Origin: Leptospira neocaledonica
Lineage (GTDB): Bacteria > Spirochaetota > Leptospiria > Leptospirales > Leptospiraceae
NCBI RefSeq assembly: GCF_002812205.1
Contig: NZ_NPEA01000001.1
Coordinates: 372,001-436,000 of the forward strand
Direction: 5' to 3'
Length of the DNA stretch: 64,000 nt
In this document: piece by piece, positions 48,242-56,375 of the stretch
Position numbering within the stretch: position 1 is the first letter of the stretch
Layout of the letters: each line of letters begins with the position of its first letter
Program-made: the position numbers and the translations under genes
The notes under the pieces: model-generated
The model's database searches: none
What the model saw: only the letters and a program-made list of their open reading frames with translations
Told to the model about the DNA's origin: nothing

Positions 48242-49219
48242 ATGTTACAATTCGGTTCGGATTCCAAAATAGCTACTCTACCTTCCGGAATCCGAATCGC
48301 CTATCGGATCTTCCCGGGCAAATCAAAAGTCCCACTTTTCTGTGTTCATGGCCTAACCGGAAATCTAAAAAACTTCGAACCGATCGCCCAAGGACTCTCT
48401 AAAAAAGGGATCACGGTAATCGTTTACGATCTAAGAGGAAGAGGAAATTCGGACAAACCTAAGGAAGAATATTCCGCAAGAGTGCATGCTCAGGACCTAA
48501 AGGAACTCGCGACTATATTAGGATATTCTAAAATATCTATACTCTCCCATTCATTAGGTGCCTGGATCGCTCTTAGATTTGCGGAGAAGTTCCCAAGTTT
48601 CCTGGAAAAAGCGGTCCTAATTGACGGAGGTGGAGAACTTTCCATCAAACGTAAAATTTCCAACCTACTCATGATCCAAGGTTCCTTGGCACGTTTAGGT
48701 AGAAGGATCCCAAGCAAGGAAATTTATCTACAAGAAGCTAAGAAGTCTCCTTTACTTTCCGCTTGGAATATGAATATTCAGAATTTCTTATTATATGAAT
48801 TGGAATCTGTCGGCATACTTTCCCCTTCTCTAATACCGGGAGATAATTTTTACGGACCGGTAATCTGTTCTATTCCTCCGTTTGTGATCGATTCGGAACT
48901 GAAAAACATGGGTGGAGCAATGAGGCCCTCCGGAATTGTAGCGAGGCTTTTTAAAGATCCGAAAGAATTTTTCAAAACCGTCCAAGAAAACAAAATAATG
49001 CCCTATTCCGCATTACGTTGTCCTGTGCTTGTGCTCCGTGCTTTAAAACCGAATTTTAAACCGGGAGACGAGCTCCTACCGTCTTCCGCGATTGAAAAGA
49101 TGAAAGAGAAGATTCAAAACCTGAAAGTTTATGAATTAACGGATAAAAATCATTACGAATCCGTGTTATTGGAAGATAAGGAAAGAGATCAGGAAATATT
49201 CAAATTTCTTAAATCTTAA
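48242..49219 (+). CDS. Alpha/beta hydrolase
   Basis: 325 residues, no signal. Oxyanion region LFCVHGLTGNLKNFEP, VYDLRGRGNSDKP, nucleophile elbow ILSHSLGAWIALRFAE with Ser. The His is likely in TDKNHYESVL and the Asp upstream in the last third. The motif set fits the broad esterase, epoxide-hydrolase and thioesterase superfamily; a substrate cannot be named. Last of the rightward DUF445 group. Its stop overlaps that of pgsW by four bases. Confidence 0.85.
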   Translation: MLQFGSDSKIATLPSGIRIAYRIFPGKSKVPLFCVHGLTGNLKNFEPIAQGLSKKGITVIVYDLRGRGNSDKPKEEYSARVHAQDLKELATILGYSKISILSHSLGAWIALRFAEKFPSFLEKAVLIDGGGELSIKRKISNLLMIQGSLARLGRRIPSKEIYLQEAKKSPLLSAWNMNIQNFLLYELESVGILSPSLIPGDNFYGPVICSIPPFVIDSELKNMGGAMRPSGIVARLFKDPKEFFKTVQENKIMPYSALRCPVLVLRALKPNFKPGDELLPSSAIEKMKEKIQNLKVYELTDKNHYESVLLEDKERDQEIFKFLKS

Positions 49220-50328
49220 AGAGATTCGTCCCTATCTTCTTCGATAAAAGAATCTCTTTTAAAGAACATGTAAAGTAAAGCTAAGATCCCAACTAAAACC
49301 GTACTAGCTATACGAAGATCATATTCGGATCTTTTGAATATTTTACCTTCTCCTATTTCTGGAATCTTTTTAGGTTGGATTGTAAATCCGTTTTGAGTTG
49401 CAAGTTCTTCCACTCGAACCAAATGTATAATTGGAATTCCCACGTTTGCAAAACGCCTCATTACTGAATCTCTTCCTTCTTTTATAATTGGATGTTTTAG
49501 ATTCAGTCCGGAAGAAAATTCTCCTGCGCTCTTCTTAGTTCCTACAGAAACGGTTCCTCCGCCCACATTGATATAAGCCTTATATTCAGAAAGAGGAATC
49601 ACAGAAGAATACAGATCCATTCTTTCTTCCAAACTCTCGGAGTAATTTTTGGAATGAAGCATTGGAAGTGAGTTTCTGGATGCGGAATTTTGTAGGTTCT
49701 TCGACCCTTCTTTCGAAATTCCAAATGCCTGGTCCTCTATTCCTCCCCAACTATAGGCCAGGGATTTATAAGGAAAAATTCCACGGATGTACAGTTCCTT
49801 CTCCATATCCGGCCATAAGAAGTCAGGATCATTCGCCCCCCATTGGGAAGAAGTCAAACTGGAGATGATAACAAGCTTTAGCTCCAAAACTTTAGCAGCG
49901 GAATACACTGCAATATTTAAAGCTGGAAAAGATCCAGAAAGAGAAACTCCAACAGTATCACCTTTATGGACTCCGGCTTGGATTAAATATTCCAAAACCA
50001 AGGCAGCAAAATTCGGATTATTAGAAATTTGTTTTGCCCTAAGGGAACCTAAATTACTCGTAACAGGAGTAAAAAATTCACCTATAAGTCCAAAACCGGA
50101 AGGATCAGAATTCGGATCTATCTTTTTGTTTTTAGATTTTTTATAAGATTTAATTTCTTCGAAAGCTTTAGTAGCAAGTTTTGCAGCTTCAATCTTTTCG
50201 GAATAATTCGATTGAACTTTCTCGAAACGAAAATGTTCCACTAAATACATTCCCGAAAGAGAAACTACAGCTAAAATCAAGTAATAGAAAACGGATTTGC
50301 TGGAAGATTTCCAATAGATTCCCTTCAA
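49216..50328 (-). CDS. pgsW: Poly-gamma-glutamate system protein (PgsW-like)
   Basis: 370 residues from TTG 50328. This start overlaps the pgsC stop (TTGA) and has AAAGGAG eight bases upstream; a frame opening at 50415 would overlap pgsC by 91 bases and is rejected. One N-terminal membrane helix (SVFYYLILAVVSLSGMYLV), then a large extracytoplasmic domain (VGVSLSGSFPALNIAVYSA, LKLVIISSLTSSQWGANDP, GGTVSVGTK, NVGIPIIHLV). A second helix lies at the C-terminus (LRIASTVLVGILALLYMFF). As I recall, this family occurs beside PgsB and PgsC in Leptospira and Fusobacterium and may replace part of the export role of PgsA/CapA. Function unproven. Confidence 0.78.
   Translation of the reverse strand: MKGIYWKSSSKSVFYYLILAVVSLSGMYLVEHFRFEKVQSNYSEKIEAAKLATKAFEEIKSYKKSKNKKIDPNSDPSGFGLIGEFFTPVTSNLGSLRAKQISNNPNFAALVLEYLIQAGVHKGDTVGVSLSGSFPALNIAVYSAAKVLELKLVIISSLTSSQWGANDPDFLWPDMEKELYIRGIFPYKSLAYSWGGIEDQAFGISKEGSKNLQNSASRNSLPMLHSKNYSESLEERMDLYSSVIPLSEYKAYINVGGGTVSVGTKKSAGEFSSGLNLKHPIIKEGRDSVMRRFANVGIPIIHLVRVEELATQNGFTIQPKKIPEIGEGKIFKRSEYDLRIASTVLVGILALLYMFFKRDSFIEEDRDESL
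49218..49259 (+). terminator. Hairpin at convergent ends of the hydrolase and pgsW
   Basis: AAAGAGATTC (49218-49227) pairs with GAATCTCTTT (49250-49259); an inner TATC/GATA pair shortens the loop. On the plus strand a TTTT run overlaps the end of the stem. It starts at the stop codon of the hydrolase gene, and its arms lie within the C-terminal codons of pgsW. Confidence 0.45.
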
Positions 50329-50789
50329 GACAATAACTCCTTTCCGAGAAATAGGATCAATATTAAACGAACGATAACGGAAGCAGTGAGTAAAGATGCC
50401 AAAGTTTCCAACCAACCTTGTCTATCCATCCATACAGCGATAAGTCCCGGAATGATATGGCCAACCGCCTTTACTTCCGATTCTAAGTGAATCAGTTCCG
50501 CAAAAATCCTAGGAAATATCCATTCGTTGGCAATCGTATCTAAAACGAATCCGAGCAAGAGTAAAATTGCTGTTCTTCTCTTTCCGTATAATATTATAAA
50601 TTTCGAAATAAGTTTTCCTAAACCAAAAACACATAGGCTTACGGACAATGTTAGAAGAATATTGACTGGATTTTGGAGCTGTAATGCAAAATAGCCCGGG
50701 ACAACAAGTCCACCAGCTATCCCAAAAAATTCGGAAAAAAATAAACTAATCCCTAAACCTACACCTATGGAAATACTCAATAAGTCCAT
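50325..50789 (-). CDS. pgsC: Poly-gamma-glutamate synthesis protein PgsC/CapC
   Basis: 154 residues, full length, with four to five membrane helices. The N-terminal GIAGGLVVPGYFALQLQNP matches the PgsC hallmark. TM segments include ILLTLSVSLCVFGLGKLISK and ASLLTASVIVRLILILFLGK. PgsC forms the membrane part of the ligase with PgsB. Its start follows the pgsB stop by one base; its stop overlaps pgsW. Confidence 0.9.
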   Translation of the reverse strand: MDLLSISIGVGLGISLFFSEFFGIAGGLVVPGYFALQLQNPVNILLTLSVSLCVFGLGKLISKFIILYGKRRTAILLLLGFVLDTIANEWIFPRIFAELIHLESEVKAVGHIIPGLIAVWMDRQGWLETLASLLTASVIVRLILILFLGKELLS

Positions 50790-50790
50790 A

Positions 50791-51981
50791 TCAGCCTTTT
50801 AGAATTTCCTTTTGTTTTAAGTATTCCAGGAGTTCTAAACCTAATCCGCTTATATTTCCAAGTCCAACCACTATTGAGTTAGAGGGCAAAGATCTTTCAA
50901 AAAAAAACAAGATCTCTTTTGCATTCATAGATTTTAGATCTTCTAATTTAGAATTTCCTAAACTCCATTTCAAACAGGTCTTTTTAAATACTTCCGTTTC
51001 TTCACCGGCAATCAAAATTAAATCCGGAGGATTCTTCTTCCAAGAGAGAATTTCTTTTGCCATTTGTTCGGATCTTTCCGGTCTATCTTTTCTACAATTC
51101 ACAAGAGCGACTTTAAATACATACTCAGGGAACTGAAGAATTGCATTTTCCCAAATACTTGCAGCCGACCTGGGATCGTTTGCTGCAAAACCGTTTGCAA
51201 ACCCGATTTTTCTTTCTCCCAGATCGTATTCTGAAAAGAAGGTAGCTCCCAAATCCGGACAATGAGCCCACATTCCTTTGATTGCGATCTCAGGTTTTAT
51301 TCCTATAGATTCGCATACTTCCAAGGCTAAAATCACGTTTTCCGGATGTTCATAATATGCAAAACCCTGCATATAGTTTAGGTGAGAATATTTTTCAGGA
51401 AAAGTTGAAACGATCTCCGTATTTTTATTTCTGCATATCTCTTCGAAAAATGGATAAAATTCTTTTTCAGAAGTGAATAACACTTTGGATTTTGGAATAG
51501 AACCGCTTAGAGCCAAGGCTATGTCCTTTTTTTCCGGTCCCATAATTTCTAAATGATCTTCTCTTACATTTGTTATGACTGCATGGGTGGCACGGATCAA
51601 TTTTTCTTCCGAGATCTTTTGGTTGAATGGAACAAGAGCCATACATTCCAGAACGATAATATCCGCCCCTTGTTTAACTGCTTCTTGGATCGCAAACTTC
51701 TGCTCTAAAATATTGGGAGCACCGTATCTGATAATATTTTTTTCGGAACCGTCAGGTAATATGAGTCTTGGAACGGTTCCTGTGGTTTTAGCAAGGACTT
51801 TAAATCCGCCTTCTTTCAAACCGGAAGCGATCAATCTTGTGACTGAACTTTTTCCACGAGTGCCATTCACATGAATGCGGACTGGGATTTTATTCCTTCT
51901 GGAGATATGAAAAATATATTCAGCAAATCCGAATCCTAACAAAACCAAAAGTAATGGGAAGAGTATGAGAAATTCGGACAC
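50791..51981 (-). CDS. pgsB: Poly-gamma-glutamate synthase subunit PgsB/CapB
   Basis: 396 residues, an ATP-dependent amide ligase related to Mur ligases and folylpolyglutamate synthetase. It joins glutamates through gamma-carboxyls. N-terminal membrane helix (FLILFPLLLVLLGFGFAEYI), P-loop HVNGTRGKSSVTRLIASGL at about 37-55, then the conserved LVLAKTTGT-like segment (VLAKTTGTVPRLI), GAPNILEQ, ECMALVPFNQ and HAVITNVREDHLE. Length agrees with Bacillus PgsB. It follows a SpoIIE-type phosphatase gene by 42 bases. pgsA/capA is not in the window. Confidence 0.93.
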   Translation of the reverse strand: MSEFLILFPLLLVLLGFGFAEYIFHISRRNKIPVRIHVNGTRGKSSVTRLIASGLKEGGFKVLAKTTGTVPRLILPDGSEKNIIRYGAPNILEQKFAIQEAVKQGADIIVLECMALVPFNQKISEEKLIRATHAVITNVREDHLEIMGPEKKDIALALSGSIPKSKVLFTSEKEFYPFFEEICRNKNTEIVSTFPEKYSHLNYMQGFAYYEHPENVILALEVCESIGIKPEIAIKGMWAHCPDLGATFFSEYDLGERKIGFANGFAANDPRSAASIWENAILQFPEYVFKVALVNCRKDRPERSEQMAKEILSWKKNPPDLILIAGEETEVFKKTCLKWSLGNSKLEDLKSMNAKEILFFFERSLPSNSIVVGLGNISGLGLELLEYLKQKEILKG

Positions 51982-52023
51982 GTAAAGAATGTCCTTCTAA
52001 ATAAGTTTTTAGGTCAACTGAGA

Positions 52024-53631
52024 TTAGGTCAGATTCAGAGAAATCAGAGTGATATCGTCCTGAGGTTCTTTTTCTCCCAGGTGAGCTTTCATTTCATTTA
52101 TGATATGAGAATGAAGTTCTAGTCCGCTCAATCCGGACTCTCTGTAAATTTTTTCTATCCTTTCTTCTCCGAATGGGTTTTGTTCCGAATCGAATTCTTC
52201 AAAGATCCCATCTGTCAACATCAGTATAGAATCGCCTTCGGAGTATTCGAATTCTTCTTCCAAATATTCCATCTTTGCATTCAAACCCAAAAGAGAACCT
52301 GTTCTTTCCAAAGGTTTGATCCCCGATTTCGATTTCCATAAAAGTGCAGGATGGCCCCCGGACGCAAATCTGATCTTTCTTTCTATGGTATCCACGTCCA
52401 AGATAAAACAGGAAAAATACATTTGTAGGTTTTTGAAATTCCTACAATAATCCGTATTAATTCCTTTGATCAGCTCCACAGGAGAATCCGCTAAATATTT
52501 GAGCGGTTCATAAACTCCTTTGATGGTCATAGTCACAAGTGCTGCTTGCACCCCATGACCGGTGGCATCGGCCAAAATCACCCTGAGAACACCTGGACGA
52601 AATTCGAATATATCGAACCAATCTCCCCCGACTTCCATTACAGGAACATAATTTACAAAAGTTTGAACCCCCGGAATGGAATAATCGATCGGCGGGAGTA
52701 AACTATTCTGTACTCTTTTTGCAAGATTTAATTCTTCCTTCATTAATCGATAAAATCTGGTTAGTTCTTGGGAACGGGACTCTACTTCCGCTTCCAGATT
52801 TTGTAGGAGGTCCAACCTCTCCCTATCAACCGTTTTGAGTTCTTCTACGGTTCCTCTTAATTTTTTTTGGATAGATATTCTATCGGTGATATCTCGGAGT
52901 ATTAGAGTATATCCTTTCCCGGAAGAAGTATTTACCTTGGAAACGGAGGCTTCTAAAATAGGTTCCGTTCCATTCTTACGTCTAGCCCTAAACGGTCCAA
53001 AAATCCCTCGATCGGGACTTTCTCCTATTTTATGTAATACTTTAGAAAAAAGTTTATTACGTCTTTTAGGAAGTAGAAAATCCAAAGACTTTCCGTTCAC
53101 TTCCCAAGAGGAATATCCGAACAATTTCTCAGCTGCCGGATTCATCATCAGGATTTCCATGGATTCGTTCACGGAAAGAATAGAATCCAAAGAAGTTCTC
53201 ACAAGTTCGGATAATCTTTCCTCAGATTCTTTGAGTTTTACTTCTCCTTCTTTTCTGGAAGTCACATCGCGCAAATAGACTGCGATGTCTTCGACAGAAG
53301 GAAAGATACGGACCTCATACCAAATATTTTCTTTCGGATCTAAGATTTCTAAATCTTTTGGAAGTCCGGAATGCATGGACTCTATCATCGCAGGGAATAA
53401 AGAAGTAAAATTGAATTGGGGAAGAATTTCCGGTAATCTTTTACCGACCAAATTTTCTCGGATAATATCTAGAAGTTTTTCGGCCTCGAAATTGGCGTAT
53501 AAGATCTTAAGCTCCTTGTCCAGGGACAAAAAAGCGTCCGTAATTCTCTCTAAGATCCGAATTACATCTTTTCTAGAAGCGGATTGAAATGGTGTGCGGG
53601 TTCCGGAAGTTTTTTCCTCTGCTTCTGACAT
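52024..53631 (-). CDS. PAS-PAS-SpoIIE serine phosphatase (RsbU-like)
   Basis: 535 residues, soluble. PAS units at about 20-130 (RITDAFLSLDKELKILYANF) and 140-255 (LDSILSVNESMEILMMNPAA). A coiled coil of about 255-310 follows (RERLDLLQNLEAEVESRSQE). The PP2C/SpoIIE catalytic domain is about 325-535, with metal Asp in VGGDWFDIF, LADATGHGVQAALVTM and LMLTDGIFEEFDSE. Such enzymes dephosphorylate anti-sigma antagonists in partner-switch systems; no such partner is in the window. It lies 35 bases after a histidine kinase gene and 42 bases before pgsB, suggesting one transcript and control of, or with, poly-gamma-glutamate production. Confidence 0.9.
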   Translation of the reverse strand: MSEAEEKTSGTRTPFQSASRKDVIRILERITDAFLSLDKELKILYANFEAEKLLDIIRENLVGKRLPEILPQFNFTSLFPAMIESMHSGLPKDLEILDPKENIWYEVRIFPSVEDIAVYLRDVTSRKEGEVKLKESEERLSELVRTSLDSILSVNESMEILMMNPAAEKLFGYSSWEVNGKSLDFLLPKRRNKLFSKVLHKIGESPDRGIFGPFRARRKNGTEPILEASVSKVNTSSGKGYTLILRDITDRISIQKKLRGTVEELKTVDRERLDLLQNLEAEVESRSQELTRFYRLMKEELNLAKRVQNSLLPPIDYSIPGVQTFVNYVPVMEVGGDWFDIFEFRPGVLRVILADATGHGVQAALVTMTIKGVYEPLKYLADSPVELIKGINTDYCRNFKNLQMYFSCFILDVDTIERKIRFASGGHPALLWKSKSGIKPLERTGSLLGLNAKMEYLEEEFEYSEGDSILMLTDGIFEEFDSEQNPFGEERIEKIYRESGLSGLELHSHIINEMKAHLGEKEPQDDITLISLNLT

Positions 53632-53666
53632 AGGAGATCAAAAGTATCCCCTCGCCTAAAGCAAGG

Positions 53667-55184
53667 TCAAGAAATCTTTTCCGAAGCGGGGATCATGATG
53701 TGAAATGTAGCGTATTCATCCTCGGAACTTTCCACCTCTATCTCTCCGCCCATCTCTCGAACGATCTCATAGCTTACAGAAAGTCCAAGCCCAGTTCCGA
53801 CCGTGGTTGGTTTTGTAGTGAAGAATGGATCAAAAATCCGATTCAGATTCTCTTCACCTATCCCAAGCCCCCAGTCTTTCACCGTGACACGGACAAAACG
53901 TGTATCCCCTCTCTGAATAATGGTTTGAGATACCTGAATCCTCTTCTGATCCGTTTCGAACGGATATTTTTCGTTGAGAGAATCCCTTGCATTTGTGATC
54001 AAGTTTAGAAAAACCTGTTTTAGTTTTTGCGGCTCGCCTAGTACCAATGAAATTTCGGAGTCAGGATCCACCAAACGATCCATTCCTTCTATCCTAATCC
54101 CGTCTCGTACTAAAAACGGTAACAGAAGTTGGATAGAAGAATATAAAATTTCTCCCGTAGATACGTGAGCTTTAATACCTTCTTCTTTATGAGCAAAACC
54201 TAATAGACTTCTTACAATCCCGGAAATTCTTTCACTTTCCCGGATAATCACTTCCATATTTTTAGAAAGGGATTCGTTCTCTTCTACCTGAGTGCGAACA
54301 AGCTCGGCATAATTTAAGATACCTGTAAGAGGATTATTGATTTCATGTGCCACACCTGCGGCCAAGGTCCCGAGGGCCTCCAACTTTTGTCTATGCCTTT
54401 GAGATTCCATTCTTCTCAAACGATCCGAATCGGATTCTTTTTGCTGAGTGGTATCTGAGATCGCAAGCAGGATCGCGCTAATCTCTCTTTGTTTTGTAAC
54501 CGGAGATATCCTAATATAATAATGACTTCTTTTACCTGTGAAGCTACTCCATTCTTCGAATGCTTCCGGCTTTCCGGTATTCAATACCCTTGCGATGACT
54601 GACTGTAGTTTTAATGCATCGGAAGTTTTTAATACTTCGAAAAAGTTTTTGCCTTGGATCTCTTCTGCCGGAATCCCTGTGAATGTTTTATTAATGAATA
54701 ATACGTTTCCATTCAAGTCCATGATAACTACGAAATCCATTCCTTCCATCAAGAAGGAACGCCAACGATAATCGGAATCTTCTAAAGAGTAATCTTTTAA
54801 AAGACCTTCTTCATCCAACTCTTGAATCTGAACGAGCACTCTACCTTCTGCCGTTGGAATCCGGTTAGCTCTTACATATACCTTTTTGTATCCATTTACG
54901 GAAAGAAGTCTTGTTCTTGCAGAAAACACTTTTGGGACTTCATGTCTAGATTTGTCCAGGAAAGCGTCCATCAGACTTTCTGTATCGTCTGGGTGTGCAA
55001 ACTGGGACCATTTCATTCGTCCCTCTATCTCCTTTTTTTTCCTTCCGGAGATATCTTCGAACTTCTGGTTGACCAATGCGATTGTTCCATCCGGTTCCAC
55101 CAAAAAGGCGGCTAATGGTTGGTGCTCGAATAAAGTACGATATTGGGAAGAAGATGCAGCAGTTAATGTGTTTTCTTGATTCAA
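53667..55184 (-). CDS. PAS-PAS histidine kinase (NtrB-like core)
   Basis: 505 residues from TTG 55184, supported by GGAGG about nine bases upstream. PAS units at about 15-130 (FEHQPLAAFLVEPDGTIALV) and 140-255 (DFVVIMDLNGNVLFINKTFT). HisKA: LGTLAAGVAHEINNPLTGIL, His near 279. HATPase_c with NLITNARDSL, VKDWGLGIGEENL and GTGLGLSVSYEIVREMGG. It is cytosolic and has no REC. First gene of the kinase-phosphatase-pgsBCW group. A long hairpin upstream separates it from the FKBP gene. Confidence 0.91.
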   Translation of the reverse strand: MNQENTLTAASSSQYRTLFEHQPLAAFLVEPDGTIALVNQKFEDISGRKKKEIEGRMKWSQFAHPDDTESLMDAFLDKSRHEVPKVFSARTRLLSVNGYKKVYVRANRIPTAEGRVLVQIQELDEEGLLKDYSLEDSDYRWRSFLMEGMDFVVIMDLNGNVLFINKTFTGIPAEEIQGKNFFEVLKTSDALKLQSVIARVLNTGKPEAFEEWSSFTGKRSHYYIRISPVTKQREISAILLAISDTTQQKESDSDRLRRMESQRHRQKLEALGTLAAGVAHEINNPLTGILNYAELVRTQVEENESLSKNMEVIIRESERISGIVRSLLGFAHKEEGIKAHVSTGEILYSSIQLLLPFLVRDGIRIEGMDRLVDPDSEISLVLGEPQKLKQVFLNLITNARDSLNEKYPFETDQKRIQVSQTIIQRGDTRFVRVTVKDWGLGIGEENLNRIFDPFFTTKPTTVGTGLGLSVSYEIVREMGGEIEVESSEDEYATFHIMIPASEKIS

Positions 55185-55330
55185 AACCGTCTTCCTCCCC
55201 TTTTTCTCTGTATAGTAGATGGGAAGAGCGGCCTTGTTTAAATATTACAAATTTGGAAAAAAAAGAAGAAGAAGGATGTGCTCGGATGCAGGTTTGTCGT
55301 GAATTGCAGTGAAATCGTGATAATTTTCTA

Positions 55331-55365
55331 CTGTTGCTTCTGATTCCTTAGAATAGAAGCAACAG
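55331..55365 (-). terminator. Long hairpin between the FKBP gene and the kinase gene
   Basis: CTGTTGCTTCT (55331-55341) pairs with AGAAGCAACAG (55355-55365), 11 bp, and an inner ATTC/GAAT pair closes a four-base loop after one unpaired G. It starts 17 bases past the FKBP stop on the minus strand. No T-run follows, so it may be a factor-dependent terminator or an mRNA-end stabiliser. The rest of the 55185-55381 gap is AT- and purine-rich, without other signs. Confidence 0.5.
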
Positions 55366-55381
55366 AATTAACACAGAAATG

Positions 55382-55786
55382 TCAGTAGACTTTTAACAAT
55401 TCTACTTCGAAAATCAGGGTAGAATTCGGAGGAATAGTTCCCGCACCGGAACTTCCATAACCCATTTCAGGAGGGATGGTCAATTTACGAATTCCACCTT
55501 CTTTCATGCCTTGGACTCCCTTATCCCAACCGCGGATCACTTGCCCAGCACCCAAATCGAAACGGAAAGGAGTTCCTCTATCTTTGGAGCTATCGAATTT
55601 TTTCCCGTTGGTAAGCCAGCCGGTATAATGAACGGTTACGTTAGACCCATTGAAGGCCTCTTTTCCGGTCCCCTTTTTGATGTCCTTAATCACCAGACCA
55701 TTCTGAGCTTGAGCAAATACATTCAGGCTCAAAACGAATGCTGAGATTAAAATTGCAGTTAATATATAGATTCTTTTTAGATTCAT
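55382..55786 (-). CDS. FKBP-type peptidyl-prolyl isomerase, exported
   Basis: 134 residues: signal peptide 1-26 ([20 protein letters not shown]), then one FKBP domain. Typical strands and pocket residues: [79 protein letters not shown] and the ending [12 protein letters not shown] periplasmic foldase. The ATG overlaps the stop of the RRM gene by four bases (ATGA). Confidence 0.95.
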   Translation of the reverse strand: MNLKRIYILTAILISAFVLSLNVFAQAQNGLVIKDIKKGTGKEAFNGSNVTVHYTGWLTNGKKFDSSKDRGTPFRFDLGAGQVIRGWDKGVQGMKEGGIRKLTIPPEMGYGSSGAGTIPPNSTLIFEVELLKVY

Positions 55787-56142
55787 TTTCCTCTACCTCC
55801 AGTACGTCTGACGGAACTTCCAAAACCTCCCGTGGTCTGGCTTCCCTGCACCTTATTGTGACCAGGTCCACCTTTTACGGATTGTTTTTTATCGAATTCC
55901 TTTTTCCATTCTTCGGCGTCTACCACCGTCAAAACCTTACCGGAAACCTCGAACTTGTTTAAAGCTTCCAGGGCCTTTTTTGCTGCTCCATCTTCCATTT
56001 CTAAAGAACCGTAACCCAGAGAACGTCCTGTGAGTTTGTCCTTTTTAATGGATATATGTTCAGCCTTTCCGTATTTGGAGAATAGTTTTTCCAAATCTTC
56101 TTCCTTCCATTCTTGAGGAAGATTGCCCACTGAAATCTTCAT
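55783..56142 (-). CDS. RRM-type RNA-binding protein
   Basis: 119 residues from ATG 56142, chosen for AGGAGG five bases upstream; a frame to 56217 lacks a site. One RRM (1-80): RNP2 KISVGNL, RNP1 [10 protein letters not shown], with the two conserved helices ([24 protein letters not shown]). A Gly/Ser/Arg-rich tail ([15 protein letters not shown]) follows. Glycine-tailed single-RRM proteins are known in cyanobacteria and other bacteria, where they bind RNA, often under cold or stress. Coupled to the FKBP gene. Confidence 0.88.
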   Translation of the reverse strand: MKISVGNLPQEWKEEDLEKLFSKYGKAEHISIKKDKLTGRSLGYGSLEMEDGAAKKALEALNKFEVSGKVLTVVDAEEWKKEFDKKQSVKGGPGHNKVQGSQTTGGFGSSVRRTGGRGK

Positions 56143-56292
56143 ACCGCCTCCTTTTTTATTTCGCGACGATCGATCACCAGTCTCCTGCTTTCTAAGAAAA
56201 CCGGTTAGATCACCCATTCTTTCAGGTCGGGGGGAAATCGAAAGCGCATTTCATAATCACCATTTTGAAAAAGAAACCGACGGAAATTTGGG

Positions 56293-56320
56293 TTGAGGCT
56301 CCCACTTTGCCTTAAATACT
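56293..56320 (+). promoter_or_regulatory. Possible sigma-70 promoter before the phosphate transporter
   Basis: TTGAGG (56293-56298) and AATACT (56315-56320), 16 bases apart, each match four of six consensus positions. A small GCCCG/CGGGC hairpin lies in the leader at 56330-56342. This is weak evidence. The rest of the 56143-56375 gap shows nothing else recognisable. Confidence 0.25.
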
Positions 56321-56375
56321 ACCCAAAAGGCCCGGTTCGGGCGGTCTCCCTTCAAAATTTCCAGGAATAGGATAC

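Noticed and set aside
49431..49444. TTGGAATTCCCACG inside pgsW as a repeat copy
   Set aside because: It encodes NVGIPI in what looks like a conserved domain segment, and flanks do not pair.
50329..50415. Longer pgsW start overlapping pgsC by 91 bases
   Set aside because: TTG 50328 has a good ribosome site and the usual four-base overlap; the extension has no family-like residues.
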